This document shows, piece by piece, positions 1 to 11,490 of a stretch of DNA of 64,000 nt. Each line of letters opens with the position of its first letter. Positions within the stretch are counted from its first letter, which is position 1. Location of the stretch: NCBI GenBank assembly GCA_019022495.1, contig JAFEKR010000021.1, positions 868,001 to 932,000 on the forward strand, in the 5' to 3' direction. This DNA comes from Epichloe hybrida. Its lineage: Eukaryota > Ascomycota > Sordariomycetes > Hypocreales > Clavicipitaceae. Under the pieces are notes generated by a model, which was not told the DNA's origin, ran no database searches, and saw only the letters and a program-made list of their open reading frames with translations. The position numbers and the translations under genes were made by a program.

Positions 1-240
1 TTAGGATATAGCTAATTAGAATTTAAAGAAGGAGATATAAAATTATTAGGAGATAGAGAATAATAACTAGGGGAAGGAATAACTTAAAATATTACTAAGA
101 ATAAATTATTAGCTTATAGTATTATAGTTAACACTATCCCAAACCTAGCTAGCCTATTAAGGTAGAGAATAGCTAAGGTAATCATTAGTACTATTATTAT
201 GGAGAACATAGTAGCTAGATGACTGAAGAAAACAACCTAC
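1..240. repeat. AT-rich, TA-dinucleotide-rich tract, possible RIP-decayed repeat edge
   Basis: This stretch is strongly AT-rich and full of TA, TAG and CTA steps, unlike the roughly balanced DNA that follows. No open frame crosses it. Such composition is typical of repeats mutated by repeat-induced point mutation in ascomycetes. That reading is an inference, because no parent element can be recognised. The boundary with ordinary promoter sequence lies near 220-240. Confidence 0.5.
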
Positions 241-496
241 ATTATCCCACTCAATTTTGGTACTGCTTCAGGCCCACTGTACATGTATGTACAATGTAAT
301 GCCAGGCGTGGAACCTGACTGGACCCCACCCAAACATGTCGCGGGGCACCGCCGACAAAGTCACCAACAACGCCCAACTATCAAGCTATCAAACAGCTTT
401 TGCTCCAGCCTGCTCGCCAATATTTGATATTCCCACCATTTCGAAGGCAGCCTGACTCGCAGACACCGAGGGTTTTCTTCCCTGTCTGTTTCGCTA
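241..496 (+). promoter_or_regulatory. Upstream region and 5' UTR of the SGT2-like gene
   Basis: Non-coding sequence of normal composition between the AT-rich tract and the start codon at 497. Pyrimidine-rich stretches near 450-490 precede the ATG, as is common in fungal 5' leaders. No specific factor site is claimed. Confidence 0.4.
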
Positions 497-1802
497 ATGG
501 TAAGAAACCTCGCCGCCGCCCACTCCGTTCCCAGTGGCCCAAGCTTTCCCTCAATCATGTCCTGCTCGCCTCTACTCTTCGACTTAGATTTGGCTGACGT
601 TTGGTGTGTGATTCTCTTTTGCCCCCGAATATAGGCTTCTCATCTTACATCCAAGCAGCGCCTGGCGCTCGCCATCTGCGACTTCCTGTCCACTTCCGCC
701 ACGGATGGCACTCTTACCGCTGAAGATAGGGACTCGGTAGACGTCGCTATCAACTGCATCGCCGAGTCCTTCAAGGTCGATGCCAATGATAAAGATGCCG
801 TCAAAACTGCCGTCGGCTCGCAGAGCTTGTTGTCCATCTACTCTGTCTACGAGAAGCTGAAGGCTTCGACCGGCGGTGGTGGTGGTGCTGCTGCTGCTGC
901 TGCTGCCCCTGGCGCCAGCGCCAGCTCTGCTTCAACTGCCGAGCCAACCGAGGAGCAGAAGAAGGAGGCTGAGGGTCTCAAGAGCAAGGGCAATGCTGCC
1001 ATGGCTCAGAAGGACTACCCCGCCGCCATCGATTTGTATATGCAGGCCTTGAAGATTCATCCTTCGAACGCCGTTTTCTTGTCGAACCGCGCTGCCGCCC
1101 ATTCTGCCGCCAAGGACCATACCTCTGCACGCATCGACGCCGAGGCCGCCGTGGCCGTTGACCCAAGCTATACCAAGGCTTGGTCTCGTCTGGGGTTGGC
1201 TCGTTTCGCCATGGGCGACGCCAAGGGCGCTATGGAAGCATACAGCAAGGGCATTGAGTACGAGGGCAACGGTGGCTCCGATGCCATGAAGAAGGGCTAC
1301 GAGACTGCCAAGAGACGTGTCGAAGAAATGCAGGCCGAGGAAGCCAGCCTTCCACGATCATCACCCAGTCCTGGCACCGCTGCTGGGGCCGGTGGTATGC
1401 CTGATCTGAGCAGCCTTGCGTCAATGCTTGGTGGCGGAGGCGGCGGCGGCGGCGGCGGAATGCCTGATTTGAGCTCCATCATGAGCAATCCCATGTTTGC
1501 AAGCATGGCACAGAACTTGATGAGCAATCCTGACCTCATGGGCAACCTCATGAGCAATCCCCGTCTGCGTGAAATGGCCAACCAATTCAGCAGTGGTGGA
1601 GGCATGCCTGACCTCAACAGCCTCATGTCTGACCCAAACATCGCTGATATGTGAGTGCCGGTTCCGATTCCCTCAAGGCCGCAACGGATTGTCAAGAGTA
1701 GTATGCTAATGATGTTCGAAATCCAGGGCTCGTAACATGATGGGAGGTGGTGGTGCTCCGGGTAACGCCCCAGGTAGCGACCAGAACAGCCCGGGCCAAT
1801 AA
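497..1802 (+). CDS. SGT2: SGT2-like small glutamine-rich TPR co-chaperone
   Basis: A cytosolic co-chaperone that, in yeast, passes tail-anchored proteins to the GET pathway and binds Hsp70/Hsp90. The model has three exons: 497-499, 635-1650 and 1727-1802, giving 364 aa. The first exon is only the ATG, which sits directly on a GTAAGA donor. Joining it to 635 gives an N-terminus beginning M-ASHLTSKQRLALAICDFL, the Sgt2 dimerisation/Get4-Get5 binding region (about 1-75). An Ala/Ser linker follows, then three TPR repeats (about 110-225), a Gly run, and a Met/Asn-rich C-terminal region with repeated SNP-type STI1-like motifs. The last intron splits codon ATG and restores an ending of GSDQNSPGQ. 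Length and domain order match the family (about 340-370 aa). Starting at the downstream TTG near 827 would delete the dimerisation domain. Confidence 0.93.
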
Positions 1803-2903
1803 ATGGACATGCGTGTGGCTGAGAGCTGAAGAACGAGAGGGAATCCAACGGCAAATTAATGCGCTTATGTCGAGACACGGGGAGTTTAGATGCCTATGCA
1901 GCTAAGGGGGTAGATGTGGCAGGCCGACTAGACAATAATCAAAATGGGACACTGTCATCTGTCAGAGAAATGAGCCATGTGCTTATTCGGAGACCACAGC
2001 AGGAGTTCGGTCAAAGGTCGAATTCATCGAACGCTGCATTCCCTCGAGGACAGCATTTTATTTCCCCACTGCCCCCAGCAGACAGACTAGGCACCCATGA
2101 ATTTGTGTAATCAAGTCTAATGTGCACCATGAATAATGCGCTTGATGCTGATCGTGTGTACTTCCCAACGTCACCTATGACTGTGAATTTGCAGCAACTT
2201 CCTTTTATGAACTTTTCCTTACAAAACAAATCAATGCGATAACAGGGGAGAATCTCTGCCGACAGATGTGGCTGACGTGAACTTCTCCCAATTGATGTTC
2301 AGGTCTTCTTTTTCTATTTCTGAATGGCTGCGAAGGATGTTTCCGGGTTACTGTGGACATGGAATTTGTCTATAAGATGGGAAAGACAGAAACTCAAGTT
2401 GAGCAGAGACTTGCCTTGGAGGCTCGAGTTTGCTGGTTTGACGTTGCCATTGTCGATGGCCGGGAAGCTGGATGGTCTTTTTTTTTTTGGGGGGGGGGGG
2501 GGTCTGATGTAAAGCCATCAATCGGACGACGGGTGTCATAACGCATAAAGCACTGGTCATATCTGCGATGCAAGAGATATAATACTTGCTCACTTTGGAA
2601 CATTCTTGGCTTCAATGTCCTCGTCTTGAGAGCTAAATGAAACCAAATTTCGAATAGTGTGCCTTCCTCAGAAGCGGCTATTAATACAACCTCAAATATC
2701 TGCTGTTTCTGAAAATCGGTCTCCGTCCTCCGGTCGCCCTTCACGCACGGGATTAAGCCAACTTGAGATGATTTCGCACTCGCAAAAGCCGCACCCCCAG
2801 ATCTTGAGCCGAGCATCCCTGAAGCTGGGATAATATTGTGTAGCCAGACTCCCGGGGATTAAACCCAGATGCAATCGCGTTTAAGATGGGGTCCTGCGTT
2901 GCA
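1803..2903. other. Convergent intergenic spacer with T11-G14 homopolymer
   Basis: A spacer between the 3' ends of the SGT2-like gene and the ABC transporter gene. It holds both 3' UTRs and a T11 tract at 2478-2488 followed directly by a G14 tract at 2489-2502. The short open frames here show no recognisable protein. Confidence 0.5.
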
Positions 2904-5900
2904 CTAGATTTTACGATCGGACCCTACAGGCGAAGCGGTCGTGACTGCACCACTTCCCGATGATGGTGCGACTCCAGTCTCGCTCGACTCAGATTCCTCC
3001 TCGTCTGTCTTGATCGCTTCGCTGTCAAAGTCCTCCTCTCCTCTCATTTTATCGGGTTCCGTCGCCGTTTGCTCTGAAGACAAGTCATCCGCCACTGCAG
3101 ACCTATCGTCTATGATGTCTTGGATGTCGAGTGATTTGCTCGGCCGTAAAAATACTTGTTTTGACCATAGGTCTGCGTACCTGCCATTAGCTACAATGAG
3201 TTCACTGTGGCTGCCTTGTTCCACAACTTTGCCTTGCTCAACAACGACGATGCGATCTGCATTCATGATGGTTGATAGACGATGCCTATGAATGGACATT
3301 AGGTGGGGGATCATCATTATGGGGTGATTGATTCATGCTTATGCTTACGCCACAACAAAAGTTGTGCGACCTTGACACAGCCGCTTAAAAGAAAGTTGAA
3401 TTTGTTGCTCCGTATCCGTATCAACGGCGCTTGTCGCTTCGTCCAGCAAGACGATATCAGGTCTTCTCAAGATCGCTCTCGCAATGGCGACTCTCTGGAG
3501 TTCTCCGCCCGATAATTTCCTGCGCCTGTCAGTACATTCGAAGATTCCAAGACGTTCGTATGCACATCACTTACACGCCTCGTTCGCCGACTCGAGTTTC
3601 ATATCCTGGCGAGATTGTCAGAACATTTTAGCAATGGCAACACCCATTTGCCACTTACCATGTGTGAAACCTTCGATCTTATCGTGGATCGAAGCTGCAC
3701 GACAAGCATTGAACACTTCTTCGTCGGTGGCAGTAAGCCTTCCGTATCGGACATTGTTTATGATGGTGTCATCGAAAAGTATCGGGTTCTGTGGGACTAT
3801 GCCAATACGATCCCGGAGGCTGTCAAAAACAAACACGTTGTTAGCATGAGGCCTGAAAATGTTGCTTGATTTCCACATCACTAACCTGAAGAGGTCTACG
3901 TCCCGAATATCCTGGCCGTCAATAGAGACACATCCGCCCGTGACATCGTAGAATCGATTTAGGAGCTTCAAGAGCGTAGATTTTCCTGCGCCAGTCGCTC
4001 CAACAAAAGCCACGGTCTGGCCTGCAGGAACATCTAACGAAACACCATCGATGATCTTTTTTTGTCCGTCATAGCTGAAGTCAACATTATCAAACTTGAC
4101 ATGGCCAGCCAGAAATTTCAAGTGCCTTGCCCCTTTTTTATTCTCAACCGTGGGTTTCGTTTTCATGACTTCCAGTAGCCTTTCCGCATCTATGAAATCA
4201 TCGCTCATGCTCTTCCCCAATTTAGCAAAGAATTGCAGCGGAGATGTCAACTGCGACCAATACATTAACAGCATGGCAAATTGGCCAGACGTGGCCTTGC
4301 CATTTCGGATTCGATACACCGCTAAAAAGGCGCTGGCCAACAGACCGCAGGTGAGCACCATGGTCTGAAATGCTATCGAAATGTACCAGCTCATAATGAA
4401 CTTCTGCTCTCTAAGCCATCTGGTGGTCACGGCGTTAGCGTGTCTATTGTCTTCATATCCAATCTGGTTAAAGGCGCTGACAGTCTGCCATCCTTGTAGC
4501 CCGGACTGCCGAATATAGTGTTCCTGGTACATGGCGTTCACGCGGAGGCGACTTGCTGTCTTGGACTCGGCCACCAACCTGGCAGCCATGATGAAGAAGA
4601 TGGTTCCAGTTGCCAGAGTGATAAAACCTTCATAAGCCCCAAAGGTAGCTGAGAGATAAACAAGAGCGACACACATGTCGATCAACATGGGGATTGCCTG
4701 AAGCAGTACGCTTTCTATGGCATTGGACACAGCACGACCACCGTGAATGGCCACCATCATATCGGACGAGCTCTTTGAATCGTGAAAGTCTGCCGACAAG
4801 TGTATCATGTGAGAGTACGCAGCACGCGTCATTGCGTCATGAGAGTAATATCGAATTGGTACCCAGAGCCATTGTCGCAAAAGTTCAATGCCCGAGTCAG
4901 ACGAAGCTAGCCTCAACGCAGCGAATACTGCCACGGCTACCCAGGGATTGCTTCCGTTCGGGCTTGCAAGACTGTCCATGATAATGGCCGTCTGCCGAGG
5001 AATCAACAGATGAAGCACATTCGTCCCCAGGAGACACACGCCCACAGCAGCTGCTCGAAGCTGCAACTCACGATTTCCGACAGGCCAAACGTAAGGAAAA
5101 AGAATCTTCAAATGGTTAGTCACGGTAGATGCACTTGGGCGGTTCGACTTTGCATAAGTCATTTCAATGTTGGCGGGTTTTTGATGTGACTGGTCCATGG
5201 GTTACTTGCTTACCATGAAGCCTTTAGCGTACGCAAACCAGTTACCGCCTTCCCTGAGCCTTTTTTCCATCGCCTCTCTCGCTTCTCGCTGGCGGCGCTC
5301 CCAATTATACTCCGTCTCTTCGTCGGATGGGGCCTCAGTGTCTGATGTTGAGCCATACCCAGATTCATTAGCGCTGGCACCATTCGCTAACAACGGTTCG
5401 TGCTCTGCACCTGGCGCAGATTGGCTGATGGCTCGAATGCACCGTTGCATGGAAGTCAAGAGGGTAAGTGTGAGAAGAATTATACAGCGGGAAAGAATCA
5501 GTGCAACTTCTGCGACTTTAAAACGGCAGAGCCATTGCGGTCGAGAGTGGGCTATGGCGTAAGCTCCCAGAATGACTTCAAAGACGAATGCGAGTGCCCA
5601 GGCTGTTTGATAGGGATACCACACAATGTCCACTGTTCCACAAAGCCAGGAAAGCTGTATTCCGAACACGAGGAGGCACGATAGATTCCCCACGACAGTC
5701 TGTTCGGCCGGTGGCCATTTTTTTTCCAAGGTGGTGGTGGCAACCAGAGCAACAAGTTGTACAACGTAGGTGACGACGAATATTCCCAACAATCCGACAG
5801 CAACCGTTTTACCGGAAAGATCAGGTTTTGATTTCTTCCCGTGTCTTAGGCTTTGTAGAGTGCAGACGGAGAACAAAGATGCCACCAGAAAGCAAAAGAA

Positions 5901-5966
5901 GACGGTGCCTGGGTATACGTAATAAAGCAGCGGCAGTGCTGAATCCGAATCAGCGGCCAACTCCAT
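2904..5966 (-). CDS. HMT1: HMT1-type vacuolar ABC half-transporter (ABCB6/HMT1 family)
   Basis: A half-size ABC exporter of the heavy-metal-tolerance family. In fission yeast the homologue moves phytochelatin or glutathione conjugates into the vacuole. Six exons read on the minus strand: 5214-5966, 3886-5105, 3659-3819, 3575-3605, 3349-3525 and 2904-3285, giving 907 aa. The N-terminal third carries about five hydrophobic segments (a TMD0), then a charged linker, the six-helix ABC membrane domain, and a nucleotide-binding domain. Visible motifs are Walker [10 protein letters not shown] (about 618), signature LSGGE, Walker B IVLLDEAT, and H-loop AHRLS. The C-terminal tail is acidic. The 66-nt intron 3820-3885 is in frame and would otherwise add a spurious insert. 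Exon 4 is only 31 nt. The start at 5966 is the first in-frame ATG, and an upstream exon cannot be excluded. Substrate is inferred from family. Confidence 0.9.
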
Positions 5967-7112
5967 TTCAGACACTGAAAATTCCAAGGTAGGCGTAGTG
6001 GGAACTAGCAGTCTCGCTCCCGTTGTCGGGAAAAGCACAAAGCCAAAAAGAAGGCCAATTGCAGTGGCTATGGGAAATGCTGAAGCAGATGGTGACTCGG
6101 GGCTGGCTTTAATGCTGGATGATATGTCAGGACAGAGGCGGTGAGATGGTTGATAGTCTTAAAGTGAGCTTGGCGCAGTAGAAGCTATGGACTCAGAAAT
6201 ACTCGTGTGACTGTAGGTCGGACGAGAAAAAAAGAAACCGACGAAGACAAGTGACATCAGTCAGACAGAACAAGGACCAACGAATGAATTGGGGCGGGGA
6301 AGCCTCTGAATGAATGTCCAAAAGAAGTCCGGCAACGGTTGCAGTGTTGGAATGGAATGACGTGGCGAAAAGAAAACGAGATAAGACGCGTTTGCCCAGA
6401 TCGTGAGAAAAATTAGATTGTTAAATTTGAGGCCGATGGTCAGATGGCAAAAAAAAAAAAAAAAAAAATTGGTCGCTGGGCAAGCAGCAATGGCAAAGGT
6501 ACAAGCAGAGATGTCCCTTTTCCGGTATCTGCTGCTGGCAAGTACCTTTAGGGGCAGGTATACTCAAGTCTGGCCAGTGCTTTACGTACGTTGAGTCGTT
6601 GGGTCGTTGAGTCGTTGACGGACAAAGTCAGTGATGCCGTCTCGGGCAGGCATGAATCCACCCGCTCTTTCCCTTTCCCCTGAACCATAACAACCCCACT
6701 GTACCGCTGCGCTCAGCCCCGGGCCCAAACCCCACCACCCCTGGCCCCTGGCCAACTTGCAGCTAAATGAGTGCTCGCTGACCGAGCCGTGTTTGCGTGT
6801 TATTCGAACAAGGGCATTCAAAATACTCCGTACTGCATGGTGCTATCTGGGCATCTCGGTTTTTTTTTCTTCCCCTTCGATGTGATGCGCCTTGTCGCTG
6901 TTGCGTCTTTGGCTCACATCGCCCAACGTCCTCATTCTCCGGGAGAAGCCCGAGCACGAACCCCCGCCCCGCAGCCGTGGTCGAGGACCTCCCTGCCCTC
7001 GCTTTACATAATTTTAATGTACTACTACCCTGTTCTGTTCTCGATCAACCCTGCCGGTGAAGATGTCACCGGTAATTATCTCTTACGGATTACATATTTG
7101 ATGTGACGAAAG

Positions 7113-7194
7113 GCTCCATCCAACACCATCCAGCGCCATCCAACTCCATCCAACTCCATCCAACTCCATCCAACTCCATCCAACTCCATCCAAC
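7113..7194. repeat. 10-bp minisatellite, unit CAACTCCATC, about 8 copies
   Basis: Five perfect copies of CAACTCCATC at 7141-7190 are flanked on the left by two diverged copies (CAACACCATC, CAGCGCCATC) and a partial one. The array lies in the non-coding spacer between the ABC transporter and MIOX. Confidence 0.9.
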
Positions 7195-9550
7195 GCTTGC
7201 AAGCTTCCTGACCGTTTCCCTTTCTGTCAACCCGGGAGATTGGTTCGCGGCCGGCCACACGATGCAACGCGCACCGCACAGGTATCAGAAGCGGACAATC
7301 AAACGCGCATCCGTCAAAAATTAGATGTGCATCCGCCGCTGCTTACCGAGTACTAGCCTTGCTCAATAACTTTGACATTTGCCACAATGTAATACAATAA
7401 GCATGCCTTTTCAAATCTCATTTTAAAAGCCTCTTTCTTACCTGTTGTATCAGTGCCTAACATATTACCATTCTACATGTATTTAAATTAACTTGAAATA
7501 TAGGTATAAAGAATCATAAATATGAGCGACGCTGAAATAGTGTGGGTGGGTCGTTCTGACGGATTAGGACTAATGGCGGATGCCTGCACTCAATCAACCT
7601 TTGACTGATGCGCGTTTACGGATTAGTTGTTCATCGAAAGCTGGGTCGGCCACGTTTTTCCCCATGTTTGGGCATCACGTATTTAATGCCTCACAGCGTA
7701 CTCCGCTGCGCAAATCTCAGCTATTCCCTCTTCTCTCTGCCATATTGAACACCGTGCCTCGATTGTCCTCCCAAGAGAGGCTACATAGAGTCGCGCCAAT
7801 CTGCTCAAGAGTCGCCACTGGTACAGATGCCGTGCAGCATCGGTGTGCAACATTGCAAACGCCGTGTCGAGGCGGAGGTCTTGGGTTATAGAATAGGATA
7901 TTCATCAAGAATAGGATTTCGTTTGAATTTTCCGCTGTGGCCTTGAATGAAATAAAATCCAGAGCACCCCAAGAAAGCAATGCTTCTGGACTCTTGCCCG
8001 AGCGCAAGAAAACAAGTCAGGATCACCAACATTTGATATGAAGACAGCCATCTTCGCGGTATACGGTAAGAAGTGCCGGCGGATTGCTTCGATTCCTGAA
8101 CCTACCGTACTCACAGATAGCTATTCGCAGGCATAGAAGAATTTTGGGCTCCGACACCAAGGATAAGCGCAGAATCCCACTACAAAGAAGTCTCCCTCTT
8201 TGAGTGAGGCACCCCCATTCAATAGCTTTGGAACTATGTCGGAGGCAACCATCAGTTTCGTACTCTCTGGACACTCGGCCGTAGTACTGTGAGCATCGGC
8301 AATTGGGTTCACAAGTATCATGGATTGCCTATCCGGCTTGAGGATCGTTCTGACAGGTCGGTCTATACCAGATTTAGAGGGCTTTTTCTCGCATTAAAAC
8401 AATCGTCCTTGGCCACTATCAATACGATCTATCCGTTCCGGCCCAATCCGGCGCTGGATTCTCAACGGTCATTCCAGAAGTCTGTCGCCTTGGACCCAAG
8501 GAGGTAATATTCTCCATTTCACGAGCCGACGCCTCATTAGATTCATTAGCTTGGCTCACATGTCGACCGGGCACAACTGCAGCTCGCTCTGCGTCTTGTG
8601 TGTCACAGATGCCTCCATTCGGCCATACAGAAGATCCTCCACCGAGCATCGGCTTAGCGTCTTGTTCGAGACAAATGTATCCAATCCACGATTGATTATA
8701 GTTTGCGACGCTAGTGATGCGAACTCATGATCAGGGCTTTGACCTCGAAAATCGACTGCGGAATTCCAGGACACAAAAGAGACATGGCACACATATTCCA
8801 AATCAAACTCCGCTGGCTTCAAAAGGGAGATCTGCGCCGTTACATGGACGGCAAACATGACATATCCAATGAGCAAGCACAGAATTAAAAGTCTCTTACC
8901 GTTTGCAAATGACGCCCAGATATGGGAAATTGCTCCGACCCTGAATCAACCACGTCATTTTGAAATATCCTTCTTTAGGGGTTCGCACGCGGCTTTTGAT
9001 ATTTGCGTCGAGTGCTCGCCCAGCCACGACGCTTGGCTGCCACGAAATGCGACGTACGTTTGATGGCTTCGACTCACAATACAGGCACAATGTGCAAGGA
9101 TTTTTTCTCCTTTTCGTCTGCTCAGCATCAAAAAGCACGGTGCATCATTCACATCAAGAATGTTTCGTCTGGATGACGCTGCTATCCGTGACCCAAGATG
9201 CCCCGACAACATCAGTGTCGAGGACCGTGCCATCGTCGCAGTGCAGCAATAATCGATGCCAAACCCCGTTATGGAGCACATGGTTGAATTCGAGGTATGA
9301 TTCTGTGTACGTAAGACCGTCCGCCGTTTTTTTTTTCAACCATGATTTCGAGACAGTCGACACCGCGTGACAAGGCATCTCGACGAGTCGACGTGGCTCC
9401 GGGGTAAACGCTCTGCAAGCTTTCTCCACGTAGGCACCCAAAGTCTTGAAGCGCACCCACCCTCAAATCGGAGCCGCTCGTCGTGTTGTCGTGTCGGCGG
9501 AAATGTCAGCATGGAAGGTCTGTGAGGGGAAAAGTTTCATCCCGTTCCGT

Positions 9551-9600
9551 CCTACCCCGTCATACCCCGTCATACCCCGTCATACCCCGTTCTTCCCCGG
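9551..9600. repeat. 10-bp minisatellite, unit CATACCCCGT, about 5 copies
   Basis: Three perfect copies of CATACCCCGT (9561-9590) are flanked by diverged copies CCTACCCCGT and TCTTCCCCGG. It has the same 10-bp period as the array at 7113 but an unrelated unit. Confidence 0.85.
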
Positions 9601-10563
9601 TTTATGACATTGAAGAGCGGAAGGTTCTGTACTCCATACACCTAGTAATAATGCCCCGGTTGTATGAGGACCAAAGGTGTCAAATGATACTTGAGACAAC
9701 GTCAGCCCGTATGTGTAGACGCTGCCCATTGACCCCTCACCAAAAGTGGAGATGCCCCGTGAATCGTCTTGATTCTCGGTCGGCGAACGGTTTTAGAATC
9801 ATCGTGACGAGATTGTGCCGAGCCCCCGAGCTAAAAAAAAAAAAAACATGTTCCAAATCTGCGAGACCCTCAACTCCAGTCCGATCAGATCTCCCCACGG
9901 CCCACAGCGGCCATTTTAGGCAATGCCCGCCGGGCGGTTAAAGTGAGTGCCTGGGACGTGGGCCGTTGCCACCTCGAGGGGGGGCGTTTCGAGAATGTCT
10001 CGATGCCGCTAGAAGTAAGGGAATGACCAGAAGCGGCAACTGCTGGCGAGAGAAAGTCACCGCTGCAGCCTGGACTCGGTAAACGTCGCCGAAACGTCTC
10101 TCCACCCGTGCTCCGTGATGTTGTGAATAATAGTGCCGAGGGCGCGCGGAGGAGTGGAAAGGTGACGGGCAAGTGAGTGACGAGGTTACCAAGAATGGAA
10201 ATATTGGTTTTTTTTTATTAGTAAATGATCGGAAACCCTGTTTCGACTTCAAAAGGGGGCCTGTTCCAGATACTTAAGGTCAAGAACGTGTCGCTTTGTC
10301 CATTCTCTCTCTATTCAGACTCTTCCGATTACAAAAATCTGCTTGTTTCCCAGTCAGCTTTTCTCGGTGATTCAGGCTCATAGTTTCGACTTCACAAAAT
10401 CCACTCATTCCCAAGTTTCCATACATACGACGATTTGGGTGTAATCGACTTTGCCAGCAAATCACGGGTTTTTACGCATCTCCCCCCTCCCTCCTTCCTC
10501 CCCCTTCTATTGCCCTATCTCTACCCAGATTCAACACACGACATCTTCTCATTCCAAATCACA

Positions 10564-11490
10564 ATGGCCCCTTCAGCAATCTCTGAATACCCGCCGGCCC
10601 AGGATGCGGGTCAGGCTCTCGAGAGTCTCTCCGATGCCATCGATGAGGTGAACTGCATCAAGTACGACTCGCAGGCCAAGTTTGATACCGACAAGGACAA
10701 GACTCAGTTTCGCCAATATGAAGATGCTTGCGACAGAGTCAAGAACTTTTACCGAGAGCAGCATGAGAAGCAGACCGTCGCCTACAACCTTGCTGCCCGC
10801 ACCCGCTTCAACAGTGCCGCTCGGGTCCGACCTGAGATGACTATTTGGCAAGCCATTGAGAAGCTCAACACCCTGGTGGACGAATCAGACCCTGACACCG
10901 AGCTGTCTCAGATCGAACATCTTCTGCAATCCGCCGAGGCTATTCGCCGAGACGGCAAACCCCGCTGGATGCAGCTCACCGGCTTGATCCATGACCTGGG
11001 CAAGCTGATGCTCTTCTTCCCCGAGCTCGGAACCCAGGGCCAGTGGGACGTAGTCGGCGACACTTTCCCCGTCGGCTGTGCTTTCGACAAGCGCATCGTC
11101 TTGTCCGACACCTTTGCCGCCAACCCGGACTCCAGGGACCCCGTCTTCAGCAGCAAGTTCGGCATCTATAGCCCCGGGTGTGGTCTCGACAATGTCATGC
11201 TCAGCTGGGGCCACGACGAGTACCTGTACCACGTTGTCAAGGATCAATCTACCCTTCCCGATGAGGCTCTCGCCATGATCCGCTACCACTCTTTCTATCC
11301 TTGGCACCGAGAGGGGGCCTACCACGAGCTCATGTCCAAAAAGGACCACGCTATGATGAAGGCTGTGCAGGCCTTCAACCCCTACGATCTGTACAGCAAG
11401 AGCGACGACGTGCCTTCGGTCGAGGAGCTCAAGCCGTACTACTTGGAGCTGATTGATGAGTTCTTCCCTCAAAAGGTTGTCAAGTGGTGA
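10564..11490 (+). CDS. Myo-inositol oxygenase
   Basis: This non-haem di-iron enzyme cleaves myo-inositol with O2 to D-glucuronate, the first step of inositol catabolism, and is cytosolic. It is a single exon of 308 aa, close to the family's usual length. All six metal ligands are visible: H119, H143 and D144 (in HDLGK), H217 (in GHDEY), H242 (in RYHSF) and D275 (in PYDLY). Their spacing is nearly that of the mouse enzyme. The motif GDTFPVGC is also conserved. The frame stays open upstream to 10435, but the ATG at 10564 follows a pyrimidine-rich leader and an ACAATGG context, so it is taken as the start. The gene stands alone between long spacers. Confidence 0.95.
   Translation: MAPSAISEYPPAQDAGQALESLSDAIDEVNCIKYDSQAKFDTDKDKTQFRQYEDACDRVKNFYREQHEKQTVAYNLAARTRFNSAARVRPEMTIWQAIEKLNTLVDESDPDTELSQIEHLLQSAEAIRRDGKPRWMQLTGLIHDLGKLMLFFPELGTQGQWDVVGDTFPVGCAFDKRIVLSDTFAANPDSRDPVFSSKFGIYSPGCGLDNVMLSWGHDEYLYHVVKDQSTLPDEALAMIRYHSFYPWHREGAYHELMSKKDHAMMKAVQAFNPYDLYSKSDDVPSVEELKPYYLELIDEFFPQKVVKW

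Larger units (their letters stand above)
5967..10563. other. Gene-poor 4.6-kb spacer with minisatellites and weak open frames
   Basis: This holds the promoters of the ABC transporter (left) and myo-inositol oxygenase (right). It has an A tract near 6450-6468, two 10-bp minisatellites (listed separately) and other poly-T/A runs. On the minus strand, 8556-8876 is open for about 106 residues with a hydrophobic start, and 9154-9456 is open for about 100 residues. Neither resembles a family I know or joins convincingly to neighbours. They could be orphan genes, decayed genes or chance. Confidence 0.45.

Noticed and set aside
1297..1878. Long minus-strand open frame (193 codons) opposite the SGT2-like gene
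   Set aside because: It is the antisense of the Gly/Met-rich coding exon, giving a proline run and low-complexity sequence. No intron or start supports a gene.
5202..5220. Minus-strand frame ending at 5202 taken as the full length of a separate membrane protein
   Set aside because: The frame ends just past a GTAAGC donor, and splicing to 5105 continues straight into the ABC membrane domain, so this is the N-terminal part of one gene.
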